Below are positions 46,270 to 56,630 of a stretch of DNA of 64,000 nt, one piece after another. Each line of letters starts with the position of its first letter. Position 1 is the first letter of the stretch. The stretch is from Campylobacter concisus (GTDB lineage Bacteria > Campylobacterota > Campylobacteria > Campylobacterales > Campylobacteraceae), in assembly GCF_003049705.1 (NCBI RefSeq), contig NZ_PIRF01000002.1, positions 186,001 through 250,000 on the forward strand, in the 5' to 3' direction. Both the position numbers and the translations under genes were made by a program. Under the pieces are notes generated by a model that was not told the DNA's origin, did not search any database, and was given only the letters and a program-made list of their open reading frames with translations.

Positions 46270-47370
46270 TTACGCCTCAGCCTTTTGAGCGATCAAGACG
46301 CCCTCTATCATCTTTTTGATATCTCCATCAAGTATCGCATCAGTTTGCGAGTATGCCTCGCCACTGCGGTTGTCTTTTACCTGCTGATATGGGAAAAGCA
46401 CGTATGATCTTATCTGGTGTCCCCAGCCGATCTCGCTCTTTTCCACGCTGTTGCTCGCCTCTTGCTGCTTCATCAGCTCAAGCTCGTAAAGACGAGATTT
46501 TAACATTTTCATCGCTGTAGCTCTATTTTTGTGCTGGCTACGGTCGTTTTGGCACTGCACGACGATACCAGTTGGTATATGTGTGATGCGGATGGCAGAT
46601 TCAGTCTTATTTACGTGCTGACCGCCTGCGCCACTGGCTCTATAAGTGTCTATCTTTAGATCTTTTTCCTCGATCTCGATCTCTATGTCATCATCTACTT
46701 CAGGGCTTACCATAACGCTTGAAAAGCTTGTATGACGGCGCCCTGCACTATCAAATGGACTTGTGCGAACGAGCCTGTGGATACCATTTTCTGCTTTAAA
46801 ATATCCATAGGCATTTTCACCTTTTACGATAAAGCTCACGTCTTTTAGTCCAGCCTCATCGCCCTCTTGAAAGTCAAGAGTCTCGACTTTAAAGCCCTCG
46901 CGCTCGCAAAATCTAAGATACATCCTATAAAGCATGCTCGCCCAGTCGTTACTCTCAGTGCCGCCAGCTCCAGGATGGATCGATACGATCGCATTTTTGC
47001 CGTCATCCTCGCCACTTAAAAGCATAGAAATTTCAAGATTTACTATCTTTTCATCTAAATTTTTAGCGTCATCAAAAAGAGAATTTATAGTCTCCTCGTC
47101 ATTTTCAGAATTTGCTAGCTCAAAAAGCTCCTTCGCATCGCTTACTGCCTGATTAGCGTCGTTAAATTTTGCAAGCATATTTGAAATTTTTGTCTTTTCT
47201 TTATTTAGCGCCCCTGCTCTTGCGATATCTTGCCAAAAATCAGGATCTTGCTCAGTAGCCTCGATCTCTTTTAGTCTAGCCTTGATCTCTTCAGGCTTTA
47301 CGATAGAGCCTATATTTTCAACTTTTGTTTGTAGCTTCTTTAAAAGCTCGTTGTATTCGTAACTATCCAA
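46270..47370 (-). CDS. prfB: Peptide chain release factor 2
   Basis: RF2 ends translation at UAA and UGA. The protein, 366 aa from my start, carries the SPF anticodon motif ([10 protein letters not shown]) and the catalytic GGQ (GAGGQHVNK). The ORF is continuous, with no programmed UGA frameshift near codon 25 such as E. coli uses for autoregulation. I place the start at the TTG at 47370: GGAG lies six bases upstream and would be destroyed by the longer TTG start at 47382. It is convergent with the Sel1 gene and divergent from panC. Confidence 0.94.
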   Translation of the reverse strand: MDSYEYNELLKKLQTKVENIGSIVKPEEIKARLKEIEATEQDPDFWQDIARAGALNKEKTKISNMLAKFNDANQAVSDAKELFELANSENDEETINSLFDDAKNLDEKIVNLEISMLLSGEDDGKNAIVSIHPGAGGTESNDWASMLYRMYLRFCEREGFKVETLDFQEGDEAGLKDVSFIVKGENAYGYFKAENGIHRLVRTSPFDSAGRRHTSFSSVMVSPEVDDDIEIEIEEKDLKIDTYRASGAGGQHVNKTESAIRITHIPTGIVVQCQNDRSQHKNRATAMKMLKSRLYELELMKQQEASNSVEKSEIGWGHQIRSYVLFPYQQVKDNRSGEAYSQTDAILDGDIKKMIEGVLIAQKAEA

Positions 47371-47491
47371 GTTTTTCTCCAAAATTTTTTGCCGATTTTA
47401 GCCAAAAGTTGCTTACATTTTTAAATTTACGCCCTTTTAATCCTTTTTTGTTAAAATGCCAAGTTAAAATTTCAAACAAAAAGAGTCAAAA

Positions 47492-48313
47492 ATGCAAATC
47501 ATAAGAACTATAAAAGAACTTCAAAATTTCGTCTCTAGCACAAGCTCAAAGATCGGTTTTGTGCCAACCATGGGCGCACTTCATGACGGACATGTTAGCC
47601 TTATCAAAAAATGCGTGAGCGAAAATGAGATAAGTATCGTCTCAACATTCGTTAATCCAACTCAATTTTTACCAGGCGAAGATCTGGACAAATACCCAAG
47701 AAACGAACAAAACGACATTAAAATTTGCGAGCAAAATGGCGTTAGCGCTATTTTTATCCCAGATGCTAATGAGCTTTACTTTGAAGATGAGCCTCTAATC
47801 ATCGCTCCAAAGAAATTTTCAGCTATCTTAGAGGGCAAAACTAGGCCAGGCCACTTTGATGGCGTCTTAAGAGTGCTAAATAAGCTATTTCGACTAACTC
47901 GTGCAAATAGCGTCTATATGGGCAAAAAAGATACACAACAATTAATCATCGTGCAAAACATGATAAAGACATTTTTTCTTAATACCAGCCTAGTGGCTTG
48001 CGATATCGTTAGAGAGCCGGACGGACTTGCACTTTCAAGTAGAAATGTCTATATCTGCGACGAAGATAAATGTAATGCTCTAAGGCTTTCAAGATCGCTA
48101 AATAAAGCACAAAATTTGATCCAAAACGGCGAGGAAGACACAAGTGAGATCAAAACAAAGATGCTTGAAGTGTTAGAGCCATTAAAGGTTGATTATGTCG
48201 CCATTACGGATAGAAATTTAAATGAAATTTCCAAAATAGAAAAAAATAACACCATCATTTTAGTAGCAGCTTACGTTGGTAAAACTAGGCTAATAGACAA
48301 CATCTGGATCTAA
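47492..48313 (+). CDS. panC: Pantothenate synthetase
   Basis: PanC joins pantoate and beta-alanine with ATP on the way to coenzyme A. The 273-aa protein has [16 protein letters not shown] (HIGH-like motif), [28 protein letters not shown] and the KMSKS-like SSRNVY segment. It is the first gene of a likely panC-rimO-tilS run, with rimO two bases downstream. panB and panD are not here. Confidence 0.96.
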   Translation: MQIIRTIKELQNFVSSTSSKIGFVPTMGALHDGHVSLIKKCVSENEISIVSTFVNPTQFLPGEDLDKYPRNEQNDIKICEQNGVSAIFIPDANELYFEDEPLIIAPKKFSAILEGKTRPGHFDGVLRVLNKLFRLTRANSVYMGKKDTQQLIIVQNMIKTFFLNTSLVACDIVREPDGLALSSRNVYICDEDKCNALRLSRSLNKAQNLIQNGEEDTSEIKTKMLEVLEPLKVDYVAITDRNLNEISKIEKNNTIILVAAYVGKTRLIDNIWI

Positions 48314-48315
48314 AA

Positions 48316-49626
48316 ATGCCAAAACTTCACTTAATTTCACTTGGCTGTAACAAAAATTTAGTTGATTCTGAGATCATGCTTGGTAGACTGCAAAACTACG
48401 ATATCACGGATGATATCAGCGATGCTGACGTCATCATCGTAAATACCTGCGGCTTTATAAAATCTGCCAAAGAAGAGAGTATCCAAACCATACTTGAAAT
48501 GCACGAAGCCCGCAAAAATGGCTCTTTGCTGGTAGTGACTGGCTGTCTTATGCAGCGCTACAAAGACGAGCTTATGAAAGAGCTGCCTGAAGTTGATCTC
48601 TTTACTGGTGTGGCCGACTACGACAAGATAGATGAGATCATCTTGAAAAAGCAAAATTTATTTAGTCCGCAAACTTATCTGCAAGCAAATGAAGAGCGTG
48701 TGATAACTGGCTCAAACTACCACGCCTACATCAAAATTTCAGAGGGCTGCAACCAAAAGTGTAGCTTTTGCGCGATACCGACATTTAAAGGCAAGCTAAA
48801 ATCGCGCTCGCTTGAAAACATCATAAATGAGGTCAAAAATCTAGTCAAAAAAGGCTACTACGACTTTAGCTTTTTATCCCAAGACTCAAGCTCATATATG
48901 CGCGATCACGGTATTAGCGACGGGCTTATAAATTTAATAGATGAGATAGAAAAGATAAAAGGCGTAAGGAGTGCTAGGATACTTTACCTCTACCCAAGCA
49001 CGACCAGCAAGGAGCTAATTGAACGTATCATCGCTTCGCCTGTCTTTCACAACTACTTCGACATGCCCATCCAACACATCAGCGAAGACATGCTAAAGAT
49101 AATGAAGCGTGGAAGCGGTGCTAAAAAGATAAAAGAGCTTTTAAATTTGATGAGAAATGCCGAGAATTCATTCTTACGAACTGGTGTCATCGTGGGACAC
49201 CCGGGCGAGAGCGAGGATGATTTTGAGGAGCTTTGCAAGTTTTTAGAAGAGTTTAAATTTGATAGAATTTCCGCCTTTGCCTACTCGAAAGAAGAAGACA
49301 CTGCCTCTTTTGAAATGGAGCAAATCCCAGCTAAAATCATCTCAAAAAGACTAAATAAGATAGAAAAGATCACTAAAAAAGCGATAAATGAGAGCTTGCA
49401 AAAAGAGCTTGGTAAGCAAATTTATGCTTCTCTTGAGGGCGAAAGTAGCGAGGGAGAGATGTTTTACGCGGCCAAAAAAGATATCTGGGATAAAGATATA
49501 GACGGCGAAATTTTAATCAACGAAAGCGACTTAAAAGAGCTTGAGATCGGCTCGCTCTATCTTTGCGAAGCAAGCGACGTGGTCGATCAAAAGCTAATCG
49601 CACGAATCATCAAAAAAGTAAAATGA
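48316..49626 (+). CDS. rimO: RimO, ribosomal protein uS12 methylthiotransferase
   Basis: RimO adds methylthio to Asp88 of uS12. The 436-aa protein has N-terminal cysteines Cys11, Cys45 and Cys77, and the radical-SAM motif CNQKCSFC (Cys145, 149, 152), followed by SRS and ALPTFKGK-like [13 protein letters not shown], the RimO signature. [12 protein letters not shown] at the start separates RimO from MiaB and MtaB. It overlaps tilS by four bases (ATGA). Confidence 0.94.
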   Translation: MPKLHLISLGCNKNLVDSEIMLGRLQNYDITDDISDADVIIVNTCGFIKSAKEESIQTILEMHEARKNGSLLVVTGCLMQRYKDELMKELPEVDLFTGVADYDKIDEIILKKQNLFSPQTYLQANEERVITGSNYHAYIKISEGCNQKCSFCAIPTFKGKLKSRSLENIINEVKNLVKKGYYDFSFLSQDSSSYMRDHGISDGLINLIDEIEKIKGVRSARILYLYPSTTSKELIERIIASPVFHNYFDMPIQHISEDMLKIMKRGSGAKKIKELLNLMRNAENSFLRTGVIVGHPGESEDDFEELCKFLEEFKFDRISAFAYSKEEDTASFEMEQIPAKIISKRLNKIEKITKKAINESLQKELGKQIYASLEGESSEGEMFYAAKKDIWDKDIDGEILINESDLKELEIGSLYLCEASDVVDQKLIARIIKKVK

Positions 49627-50612
49627 TAAGCAAAAATGTGCGAGAAAAGCTAAACTTAGGTGCAAACCTGCTTGCATTCTCGCACGGTATAGACAGCACT
49701 GCACTTTTTTATATTTTAGAAGAGGCTGGGATCAAATTTGATCTAGCGATGGTTGATTACAATGTTCGAGAGCAAAGTAAAAGCGAGATAAAAAGTGCAA
49801 AAGAGCTCGCAGATAAATTTGGTAAAAAAATTTATACCAAAAGCGTTTTTTTAGATAAGTCAAATTTTGAAAAAAACGCGCGCGAGGTAAGATATGAGTT
49901 TTTTGGAGAGATTTGCCAAAAATTTGGCTACGAAAATTTAATCCTAGCTCATCAGTTTGACGATAAATTTGAGTGGTTTTTGATGCAGCTTAGTAAGGGT
50001 GCTGGACTAAAAGAGCTCTTTGGCATGAGTGAGCTTGAAAAAAGAAAGCACTTCTGGCTAGTTAGGCCGCTTTTAAATTTACGCAAAAAAGAGCTTCAAA
50101 GCTATCTTGACGAGAGAAATTTACACTATTTTATCGATGAGACAAATTTAAAAGGTGAGTTTAAAAGAAGCTTCATGAGGCTAAATTTTAGTGAGCCATT
50201 TTTAGATAATTATTTTAATGGCGTAAAAAAAAGCTTTGAGTTTTTAGAAGCCGATAGACAAATTTTAATGCCAAATATCACAAAAATAAGTAATGAAATT
50301 TTTATCATAAAAAATGATAGCAACGTTGTGCGAGGTGTCGATATGGCGGCAAAAGAGCTAAACGTGCTTCTAAGCAAAGCTCAAAAAGATGAGCTAAGTG
50401 CAAATTTAGCAAAGCAAACAAGCGTGGTGCTAAGTGGCAAGATCGCTGTCGGATACGCAGATGCTTACCTTCTAGTAACTCCATTTTGTAAAGCCATAAT
50501 GCCAAAAATTTTTAAAGAGAAGGCTAGAATTTTAAAAATTCCAGCTATAAATAGAGGCTATCTTTTTGCTATAAATTTTGATTTATCAAAATTAAATTCT
50601 AATAAATATTGA
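49623..50612 (+). CDS. tilS: tRNA(Ile)-lysidine synthetase TilS, with altered PP-loop
   Basis: TilS makes lysidine at C34 of tRNA-Ile(CAU), which is needed to read AUA. The protein is 329 aa from the ATG that overlaps the rimO stop (the longer frame starts in rimO and is rejected). The N-type ATP pyrophosphatase site, normally SGGxDS, reads SHGIDSTAL (Ser20, Gly22, Asp24, Ser25 kept; one Gly is His). [20 protein letters not shown] and [18 protein letters not shown] are typical. The C-terminal domain seems short. Confidence 0.88.
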   Translation: MISKNVREKLNLGANLLAFSHGIDSTALFYILEEAGIKFDLAMVDYNVREQSKSEIKSAKELADKFGKKIYTKSVFLDKSNFEKNAREVRYEFFGEICQKFGYENLILAHQFDDKFEWFLMQLSKGAGLKELFGMSELEKRKHFWLVRPLLNLRKKELQSYLDERNLHYFIDETNLKGEFKRSFMRLNFSEPFLDNYFNGVKKSFEFLEADRQILMPNITKISNEIFIIKNDSNVVRGVDMAAKELNVLLSKAQKDELSANLAKQTSVVLSGKIAVGYADAYLLVTPFCKAIMPKIFKEKARILKIPAINRGYLFAINFDLSKLNSNKY

Positions 50613-50617
50613 AAGAT

Positions 50618-50653
50618 TTGGCTTTTGCCTGAAACACTCAAAACAAAAGCCAA
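50618..50653. terminator. Hairpin between convergent tilS and prs
   Basis: Ten bases (TTGGCTTTTG, 50618-50627) pair perfectly with CAAAAGCCAA (50644-50653) across a 16-base loop. It lies between the two stops, so it could end both genes, but there is no clear T run on either side. Confidence 0.5.
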
Positions 50654-50659
50654 GATTAA

Positions 50660-51586
50660 TTAAAATAAGCTATTTACGCTTTCATTGTGATATACACGGC
50701 GTATCACTTCACCAAATAAAGAAGCCGCACTTAGCACTTTTATACAAGGTAGCTCCTCTGCTAAAGGTATCGTATCTGTTACCACTAGCTCATCTAAAAA
50801 GCCTAGTCTTAGCCTATCGTAAGCTGGCCCACTAAGGACTGGGTGCGTACAAAACGCCATAACGCTAGTTGCGCCACGCTCTTTAAAAATTTCAGCTGCT
50901 TTTACGATCGTGCCAGCTGTATCGATCATATCATCAACCAAAATCACATCTTTGCCATTTACGTCGCCAATTATATTCATCACTTCGCTCTCGTTTGCTT
51001 TTTCGCGGCGTTTATCAACAATAACCATGTCAAGATTTAGATTTTTAGCCAAGGCTCTAGCACGAGCCACGCCGCCTACATCAGGGCTTGCAACGATTGG
51101 ATTTGGTAGATTTTTAGCTCTTACGTAGTCATTAAAAATGATGCTTCCATAAAGGTTATCAACCGGAATATCAAAGAATCCTTGAATTTGTCCTGCGTGA
51201 AGATCCATAGTGACGACTCTATCGATACCTGCTGTTTGCATCATGTTTGCCACTAGCTTTGCAGTGATCGGCACTCTAGGAGCTGCTTTTCTATCTTGTC
51301 TAGCGTAGCCAAAATACGGCACAATCGCTGTTATAGAGCTTGCACTACTGCGTCTTAAAGCGTCAGTTAAAATAAGTAGTTCCATTAAATTTGTATTTGT
51401 CGGTGCACATGTTGGCTGAATGACAAAAACATCTTTTCCGCGCACGCTCTCGCCGATTTGCACGCTGATCTCTCCATCGCTAAATCTTTTTATGCTTGCC
51501 TCGCTAAGAGGAAGTGAAAGATATTGCGAAATTTTCTTTGAAAGCTCAATATTGGCCGTTCCTGAGAAAATTTTATAGCCTCTCAT
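50660..51586 (-). CDS. prs: Ribose-phosphate pyrophosphokinase
   Basis: Prs makes PRPP from ribose 5-phosphate and ATP, for purine, pyrimidine, histidine and NAD synthesis. The 308-aa protein has the ATP and PRPP sites [14 protein letters not shown] and [14 protein letters not shown] (PRPP loop), plus [10 protein letters not shown]. Length and motifs are normal. The -10 (TAAAAT on the minus strand, 51620-51625) is a possible promoter. Confidence 0.97.
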   Translation of the reverse strand: MRGYKIFSGTANIELSKKISQYLSLPLSEASIKRFSDGEISVQIGESVRGKDVFVIQPTCAPTNTNLMELLILTDALRRSSASSITAIVPYFGYARQDRKAAPRVPITAKLVANMMQTAGIDRVVTMDLHAGQIQGFFDIPVDNLYGSIIFNDYVRAKNLPNPIVASPDVGGVARARALAKNLNLDMVIVDKRREKANESEVMNIIGDVNGKDVILVDDMIDTAGTIVKAAEIFKERGATSVMAFCTHPVLSGPAYDRLRLGFLDELVVTDTIPLAEELPCIKVLSAASLFGEVIRRVYHNESVNSLF

Positions 51587-51619
51587 AATGATAACCCTTT
51601 TAGTGATTTTTATGTTGGG

Positions 51620-51625
51620 ATTTTA
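51620..51625 (-). promoter_or_regulatory. Possible -10 of prs
   Basis: TAAAAT on the minus strand lies 34 bases before the prs ATG. The other part of this 227-base gap up to the DUF488 gene is AT-rich and shows nothing else. Confidence 0.35.
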
Positions 51626-51813
51626 TCAAAACGAGCTTTAATTTAAATTTATTCTTTTTAGGACTATTTTCTAGCCCTAGTTTAATTCTTATCACCACAA
51701 TCAAAAATTTGAGCTTTGATTTTACAAACCTTAAAATTTAAACAAGTATAAAAAATATAAGATAACTAAGAATATTTTTTTATTTATAAACATTATAGGA
51801 CTACAATCACAAC

Positions 51814-52173
51814 ATGTTTAAAGCTTATAGAATTTATGATTTTATCAAAGATGATAGTTTGGATATGAAGGCGGCTTTTGTTGATAGACTCTATCCAAGA
51901 GGCATAAGAAAAGAGATATTTTCAAATTTCCTTTGGTTAAAAGATATCACACCAAGCACTGCTTTAAGAGAGTGGTTTCATGAAGATAGAGAAGCCAGAT
52001 TTGATGAGTTTTGTGAGAAATTTGAGCTCGAGCTTGATAATGAAAAAGCGCAATCTTGCTTTAAAATGCTAAAAAAACTAGAAAAAGAGCATGGCGATAT
52101 AGCACTTCTAACAGCTAGCAAAGATATAAATCTTTGCCATATCGTTGTGTTATTAAAAATTTTAAATAAGTAG
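51814..52173 (+). CDS. DUF488 (YeaO-like) protein
   Basis: The 119-aa soluble protein has the DUF488 pattern: FVDRLYPRGIRKE, WLKDITPSTALREWFHED and ending in ALLTASKDINLCHIVVL. YeaO-like proteins are widespread and of unknown role. It is convergent with the pyridoxal kinase gene, whose stop is nine bases away, so there is no space for a normal terminator between them. Confidence 0.85.
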   Translation: MFKAYRIYDFIKDDSLDMKAAFVDRLYPRGIRKEIFSNFLWLKDITPSTALREWFHEDREARFDEFCEKFELELDNEKAQSCFKMLKKLEKEHGDIALLTASKDINLCHIVVLLKILNK

Positions 52174-52182
52174 TTTGCCAGC

Positions 52183-53004
52183 CTATTTTGCAAGAGTGCC
52201 AAGTATCTTTTCAAACTGTACACCATACCATGTGCGGCTCTTATCTTTTAGCGTGATTTTAATGCTGCTAAGCACAAAGTTTGCTGCCTTTTTGATGGCA
52301 TTTTGCATGCTTTCGCCATTTACTAGTGAGCCAAAAAGCACAGAAGCAAATATATCTCCAGTTCCACTCGTGTGAAATGGCAAAAATTCGTGAAAATACT
52401 CTACCTTCTCTTTTGTCTTTGTGTCGTAAGCTATGATGCCACATTCATTTTGCTTGTATCTAATGCCCTTTAGCACAATCTTTCTAACTCCAAAGCTAGC
52501 TAAGCCTTCAAGCAACTCTAAAATATAATCTTGCTTATAGTCACTGCCTAAAAACGGCATCCCGCACATAAAGCTTGCTTCAGTTATATTTGGCGTGATG
52601 ACGTGAGCCTTTGTGCAAAGCTCACGCATTTTCATAACAAATTTTTCATCAAATCCATGGTAGAGCTTGCCATTGTCGCCCATGCAAGGATCTACAAGTA
52701 TTAGTGAAGAGTCATTAAACTCATTAAAAATTTTCTCTATCAGCTCAAGCTGACTAAAGCTACCTAAAAATCCGGTATAAATTCCATCAAATGCGATATT
52801 TTCTTTGTGCCATACTCGTGTTATTGCGTCAAATTCATCAGTCAGATCACGAAATGTGAAATTTTTAAAGCCAGTATGAGTCGAAAGTAGCGCAGTAGGC
52901 AATATGCACGCCTCAATGCCTTGAGCGCTAATTATTGGAAGTGCAACGGTAAGGGAACATTTACCAACGCACGAGATATCTTGTATTGTAAGGATTCTTT
53001 TCAT
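52183..53004 (-). CDS. Pyridoxal/pyridoxamine kinase-like protein
   Basis: The 273-aa protein is a ribokinase-superfamily kinase of the PdxY/PdxK group. The N-terminal IQDISCVGKCSLTVALPIISA segment and the C-terminal GTGDIFASVLFG (anion hole and catalytic Asp) are clear. It would phosphorylate pyridoxal, pyridoxine or pyridoxamine to make or salvage vitamin B6 cofactor. It starts directly beside the radical-SAM gene stop. The exact substrate is not resolved. Confidence 0.87.
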   Translation of the reverse strand: MKRILTIQDISCVGKCSLTVALPIISAQGIEACILPTALLSTHTGFKNFTFRDLTDEFDAITRVWHKENIAFDGIYTGFLGSFSQLELIEKIFNEFNDSSLILVDPCMGDNGKLYHGFDEKFVMKMRELCTKAHVITPNITEASFMCGMPFLGSDYKQDYILELLEGLASFGVRKIVLKGIRYKQNECGIIAYDTKTKEKVEYFHEFLPFHTSGTGDIFASVLFGSLVNGESMQNAIKKAANFVLSSIKITLKDKSRTWYGVQFEKILGTLAK

Positions 53005-53928
53005 TTATGCTCTTAGTTTGTAAAATTTTACCCCAGCAACATCGGCTAGATAAACCACATCTTGTTGCAAGAGCTTGTTTAAAATTTGCTTTGAGTGCTC
53101 TGAGAAATTTTCTTCAACATTTGCGATAGTTTGCGGACGACGCCTTAGCATTTCTAAAATTTCTTCCTCACTAAAGTTATACTTTTGCTCTATTTTGTGA
53201 GCTTTAGCTATATTAACCGGTACGCCACTTATCTGCTTGGCTAGCTCCTCTAGTTTTTTGGCGTCTACACCCTTTACATTATAAGCTGGTGGGCGATCTA
53301 TCGTGCCAATATCCACTCGGTGCGGAGCTATCTCATTTATCGCTGTATTTAGAGCTATAAATTCCTCTTCTTTGTCGTTAAATCCAGTCACAACCAAAAT
53401 TTCAAGCACAAGCTCGCCCTTAAATTCCTTGCAAAATTTAGCCATCGCTTTTATGAGCTCGCTAACTTCTATACCGCTTTTGTTGCGGTCTATCTTTTTA
53501 AATGTGCTTTGCACCGCGCTATCAAGGCTAAATTTCACTATATCAAGCCCATTTAGCGCTTCACAAATTTTTGGATCACACACGCCTGAGCCATTACTCA
53601 AAATGAGTGTTTTTGCGCCACCTTTTAGCTCATTTACTTTTGCTATCAGCTCTTTTAAGTACGGGTAAAGAGTTGGTTCACCATTTGCTGTAAGAGTGAT
53701 GACGTCGATGTTTTGATGAGTTTTTAATGCTTCTTTTAAATCGTTTATGATCTCGTCAACACTTGGCGGATTTTCTATCGAATTGACTGTTTTTGCGCCA
53801 CTTAGCTCGCAATAAACACAGTCAAAATTACATGATTTTTGCTTTGGGCTTAGATCGATGCCAAGGCTCATGCCAAAACGGCGAGAATTTATCGGTCCAA
53901 AGACGATGCAAGGCTTATTACCTTGCAC
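53005..53928 (-). CDS. Radical-SAM protein of the COG0731 type
   Basis: The 307-aa protein has [20 protein letters not shown] near the start, the radical-SAM motif [10 protein letters not shown] (about residues 33-42), and [12 protein letters not shown], all typical of COG0731 iron-sulfur oxidoreductases. The C-terminal part (about 240-307) resembles a winged-helix domain. Function is not known for this family. The start is GTG and overlaps the hemE end by 11 bases. Confidence 0.82.
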   Translation of the reverse strand: MQGNKPCIVFGPINSRRFGMSLGIDLSPKQKSCNFDCVYCELSGAKTVNSIENPPSVDEIINDLKEALKTHQNIDVITLTANGEPTLYPYLKELIAKVNELKGGAKTLILSNGSGVCDPKICEALNGLDIVKFSLDSAVQSTFKKIDRNKSGIEVSELIKAMAKFCKEFKGELVLEILVVTGFNDKEEEFIALNTAINEIAPHRVDIGTIDRPPAYNVKGVDAKKLEELAKQISGVPVNIAKAHKIEQKYNFSEEEILEMLRRRPQTIANVEENFSEHSKQILNKLLQQDVVYLADVAGVKFYKLRA

Positions 53929-54940
53929 TTTTTGTCTGCACCTGTTTTATGAAATATTTTGCATTCTCAACTGGCACATCAGGCAAAATTCCATGCCCAA
54001 GATTGAAAATATGAGGCGCGCCTTTCATCGTGCTTAAAATTTTATCTACACCCTCATCTATGGCCTTTTTGCTATAAAGCCTTGTTGGCTCCATATTGCC
54101 TTGAAGGACGTATCTTGGGCTAAGTTTTGCTTTGGCTAGCTCGATCGGTGTACTCCAGTCAACGCCAAAAACGTCAAATTTACCTGAAATTTTATCCAGA
54201 TAGCCGCTTATCCCTTTTGGGAAAACGATGACCGGAATTTCTGGAAATTCAGCCTTAACGCTATCAACTATTTTATTAATGTAGTTAAATCCAAACTCAA
54301 AATAAGCCTGCTCCTCAAGTGCAGCTGCCCAGCTGTCAAAAATTTGCACCGCATTTACGCCTGCTCTTATCTGCTCTTTGACGTAAAGGATGAGAGCTTG
54401 CGTCACTTTTTCTAAAATTTGATGCAAAAATTCTGGATTTTGATAGAGCATTTTTTTGCAGACCGCATAAGTTTTACTGCCACCACCCTCGATCATGTAT
54501 GTAGCTATCGTCCAAGGTGCGCCGCAAAAGCCAATGAGCGCCTTATCTTTGGCTAAATTTTCTCTTGTAAGTTTGATCGTATCATAGACGTATGCTAAAT
54601 TTTTAGTCGATTTTTCGATACTTAGTACGTCAAGTGCAGCTTTATCACGCAAAGGCTCTGTAAAAACTGGACCCTCACCCTTTTCAAAACGTAGATCCAT
54701 GCCCATTTCAAGAGGCACAACGAGAATGTCGCTAAATAAAATCGCCGCATCAACGCCAAGAATTTCAACTGGTTGAAGCGTAACTTCGCTAGCCTTTTTG
54801 TAGTCTTTGCAAAGAGATAAAAAATCCCCTGCTTGCGCACGTACTCGCATATACTCTGGTAGATATCTACCAGCCTGGCGCATCATCCAAACAGGCGTAT
54901 AATGGGTAGGTTTTTTAAGGCATGCGTCTATAAAAATCAT
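53918..54940 (-). CDS. hemE: Uroporphyrinogen decarboxylase
   Basis: HemE converts uroporphyrinogen III to coproporphyrinogen III in heme synthesis. The 340-aa protein has [15 protein letters not shown] (the two Arg bind propionates), [15 protein letters not shown] with the catalytic Asp, [19 protein letters not shown] and the [16 protein letters not shown] end. Length is standard. It heads a three-gene run with the radical-SAM and PdxY-like genes. Confidence 0.97.
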   Translation of the reverse strand: MIFIDACLKKPTHYTPVWMMRQAGRYLPEYMRVRAQAGDFLSLCKDYKKASEVTLQPVEILGVDAAILFSDILVVPLEMGMDLRFEKGEGPVFTEPLRDKAALDVLSIEKSTKNLAYVYDTIKLTRENLAKDKALIGFCGAPWTIATYMIEGGGSKTYAVCKKMLYQNPEFLHQILEKVTQALILYVKEQIRAGVNAVQIFDSWAAALEEQAYFEFGFNYINKIVDSVKAEFPEIPVIVFPKGISGYLDKISGKFDVFGVDWSTPIELAKAKLSPRYVLQGNMEPTRLYSKKAIDEGVDKILSTMKGAPHIFNLGHGILPDVPVENAKYFIKQVQTKSAR

Positions 54941-55003
54941 TAAATTTCCTTTAAATTTTTAAAGGGATATTACCTAAAAATAGCTAAAGAAAAGATGTAG
55001 GGG

Positions 55004-55035
55004 AAATTTTAAGCGTAAAAACGCTTAAAATTTTA
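55004..55035 (-). terminator. Terminator of the UPF0114 gene
   Basis: A perfect 12-bp stem (AAATTTTAAGCG / CGCTTAAAATTT, 55004-55015 and 55022-55033) with a 6-base loop lies right at the stop codon. The stem is A/T-rich at its end and the run AAATTT serves as U tract on the minus strand. Confidence 0.65.
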
Positions 55036-55539
55036 GTGATCTCCCTTGTGAAGGAAGTAAAGTCCAAGGCAAAGTGCAAGGATAGAAGCCGCAAGATATG
55101 CCATCTCAAGCGGAGTTGTGAAGTTTGCGTGAAGCACCCTTTGGAAGAAATTTACGATTAAGACCATGACGATCACTTTGCCAAGCTTATCTTTTAGCTC
55201 ATCAAGCGAATGCACTTCAAGCACCTTACTCTGCTTTGACTGCTTTAACTGTGTGATCTCTGAGATGAAAAGCTCGTAAATTCCAAAGCTAAATATATAA
55301 AGAACAAGCGCCATCAAGTATAGATCGATCGCTCCAACGATCTCGCCAACGACTTCTGAGTGAAAATTTTCAACGTGAAAATCTGCAGCAAAGAAATATT
55401 TATAAACTTCTAAAAGTACCTTGCCGACGTCATAGCTTGCGATTATGAAAAGCACGATCGCACCTAAAAGTCCAAAAACTACTGGAAAAAGTGTAAAGCT
55501 GTTGCTTGCAAGCAAAATTTTTTCAAATATCTTACGCAA
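55033..55539 (-). CDS. UPF0114 (YqhA-like) membrane protein
   Basis: The 168-aa protein has about four membrane helices and the UPF0114 pattern (GEIVGAIDLYLMALVLYIFSFGIYELF here shortened; SLDELKDKLGKVIVMVLIVNFF). YqhA-like proteins have no confirmed role. The start is TTG with AAGGA six bases upstream, a convincing site. It lies alone between hemE and asd on the same strand; 16 bases separate it from the asd stop. Confidence 0.85.
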   Translation of the reverse strand: MRKIFEKILLASNSFTLFPVVFGLLGAIVLFIIASYDVGKVLLEVYKYFFAADFHVENFHSEVVGEIVGAIDLYLMALVLYIFSFGIYELFISEITQLKQSKQSKVLEVHSLDELKDKLGKVIVMVLIVNFFQRVLHANFTTPLEMAYLAASILALCLGLYFLHKGDH

Positions 55540-55555
55540 TAAAAATCCTTTTTAT

Positions 55556-56581
55556 TTACTCTTGCATCGCGATCCACTTTTGCGCGATCCTGACGGCATT
55601 TGTCGCAGCCCCTACGCGTATCTGATCGGCACTGCACCAAAGATGAAGCACATTAGGTCTGTAATTATCAACTCTGATCCTACCGACATAAGTCTCATTT
55701 GTATCGCTTGAAATGATAGGCATCGGATACTCTTTATTTGCCGGATTATCGACTACGACGACGCTTGGAGCTTTGCTTAAAATTTCTCTTGCTGCATCCG
55801 CACTTACATCTTTATCAAAGTGGATAGTGATCGCCTCTGAGTGGCTTCTAAGCACTGGCACACGCACACAGGTAGCGCTAACTTCTATATCTTTGTGAAG
55901 AATTTTTTGCGTCTCATTGACCATTTTCATCTCTTCTTTTGTGTAGTCATTGTCCAAAAAGACATCGATGTGAGGGATCACATTTAGCGCTAGGCGGTGC
56001 GCAAATACCTTTGGCTCGCACTCATCAAGCTTAAACTCAAAGAATTTTTGCATCTGAACAACAAGCTCTTCCATACCCTCTTTGCCAGCACCGCTTGCTG
56101 CTTGGTATGTAGAGACATCAACTCTATTGATACTAAAAGCGTCGTTTAGTGGTTTTAAAATTTGCACCATTTGGATGGTTGAGCAGTTTGGATTTGCGAT
56201 GATACCGCGATTTTTCCACATAGCAATGTCGCTTGGATTACACTCTGGCACAACAAGAGGAATGTCTTTATCCATCCTAAAATGGCTGGTGTTATCGATG
56301 ACTACTGCGCCACTATCAGCTGCAAATTTGGCAAACTTTTCTGAGACTGAACCGCCCGCACTAAAAAAAGCAATATCTATCTCGTGCTCGCTAAAAACCT
56401 TTTCGGTTAGCTCTTTTACTTTGTAATATTTGCCATTAAATTCGATCTCGCTACCAGCACTTTTTGCACTAGCAAGCGGCAAAAGCTCTCCAACTGGGAA
56501 ATCAACCTCCTCCATCACTCTAAAAAGCTCTTCGCCGACCGCTCCAGTAGCGCCAACGACAGCTACGTTAAATTTTCTCAT
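55556..56581 (-). CDS. asd: Aspartate-semialdehyde dehydrogenase
   Basis: Asd reduces aspartyl phosphate to the semialdehyde, the branch point to lysine/diaminopimelate, threonine and methionine. The 341-aa protein has the NADPH site VGATGAVGEELFRVMEE and the active-site cysteine in NPNCSTIQMVQIL. YQAASGAGKEGMEEL and PVLRSHSEAI with the catalytic His follow. No other lysine-pathway gene is close. It follows flgR after a 49-base gap. Confidence 0.96.
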   Translation of the reverse strand: MRKFNVAVVGATGAVGEELFRVMEEVDFPVGELLPLASAKSAGSEIEFNGKYYKVKELTEKVFSEHEIDIAFFSAGGSVSEKFAKFAADSGAVVIDNTSHFRMDKDIPLVVPECNPSDIAMWKNRGIIANPNCSTIQMVQILKPLNDAFSINRVDVSTYQAASGAGKEGMEELVVQMQKFFEFKLDECEPKVFAHRLALNVIPHIDVFLDNDYTKEEMKMVNETQKILHKDIEVSATCVRVPVLRSHSEAITIHFDKDVSADAAREILSKAPSVVVVDNPANKEYPMPIISSDTNETYVGRIRVDNYRPNVLHLWCSADQIRVGAATNAVRIAQKWIAMQE

Positions 56582-56630
56582 CTGCTCTCCTTATCTTTTT
56601 TAATTTTCGTAATTTTACTTAAATTTATGG

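Noticed and set aside
46270..47370. Programmed frameshift in prfB
   Set aside because: The frame is continuous from the TTG start to the GGQ motif and no early in-frame UGA is present.
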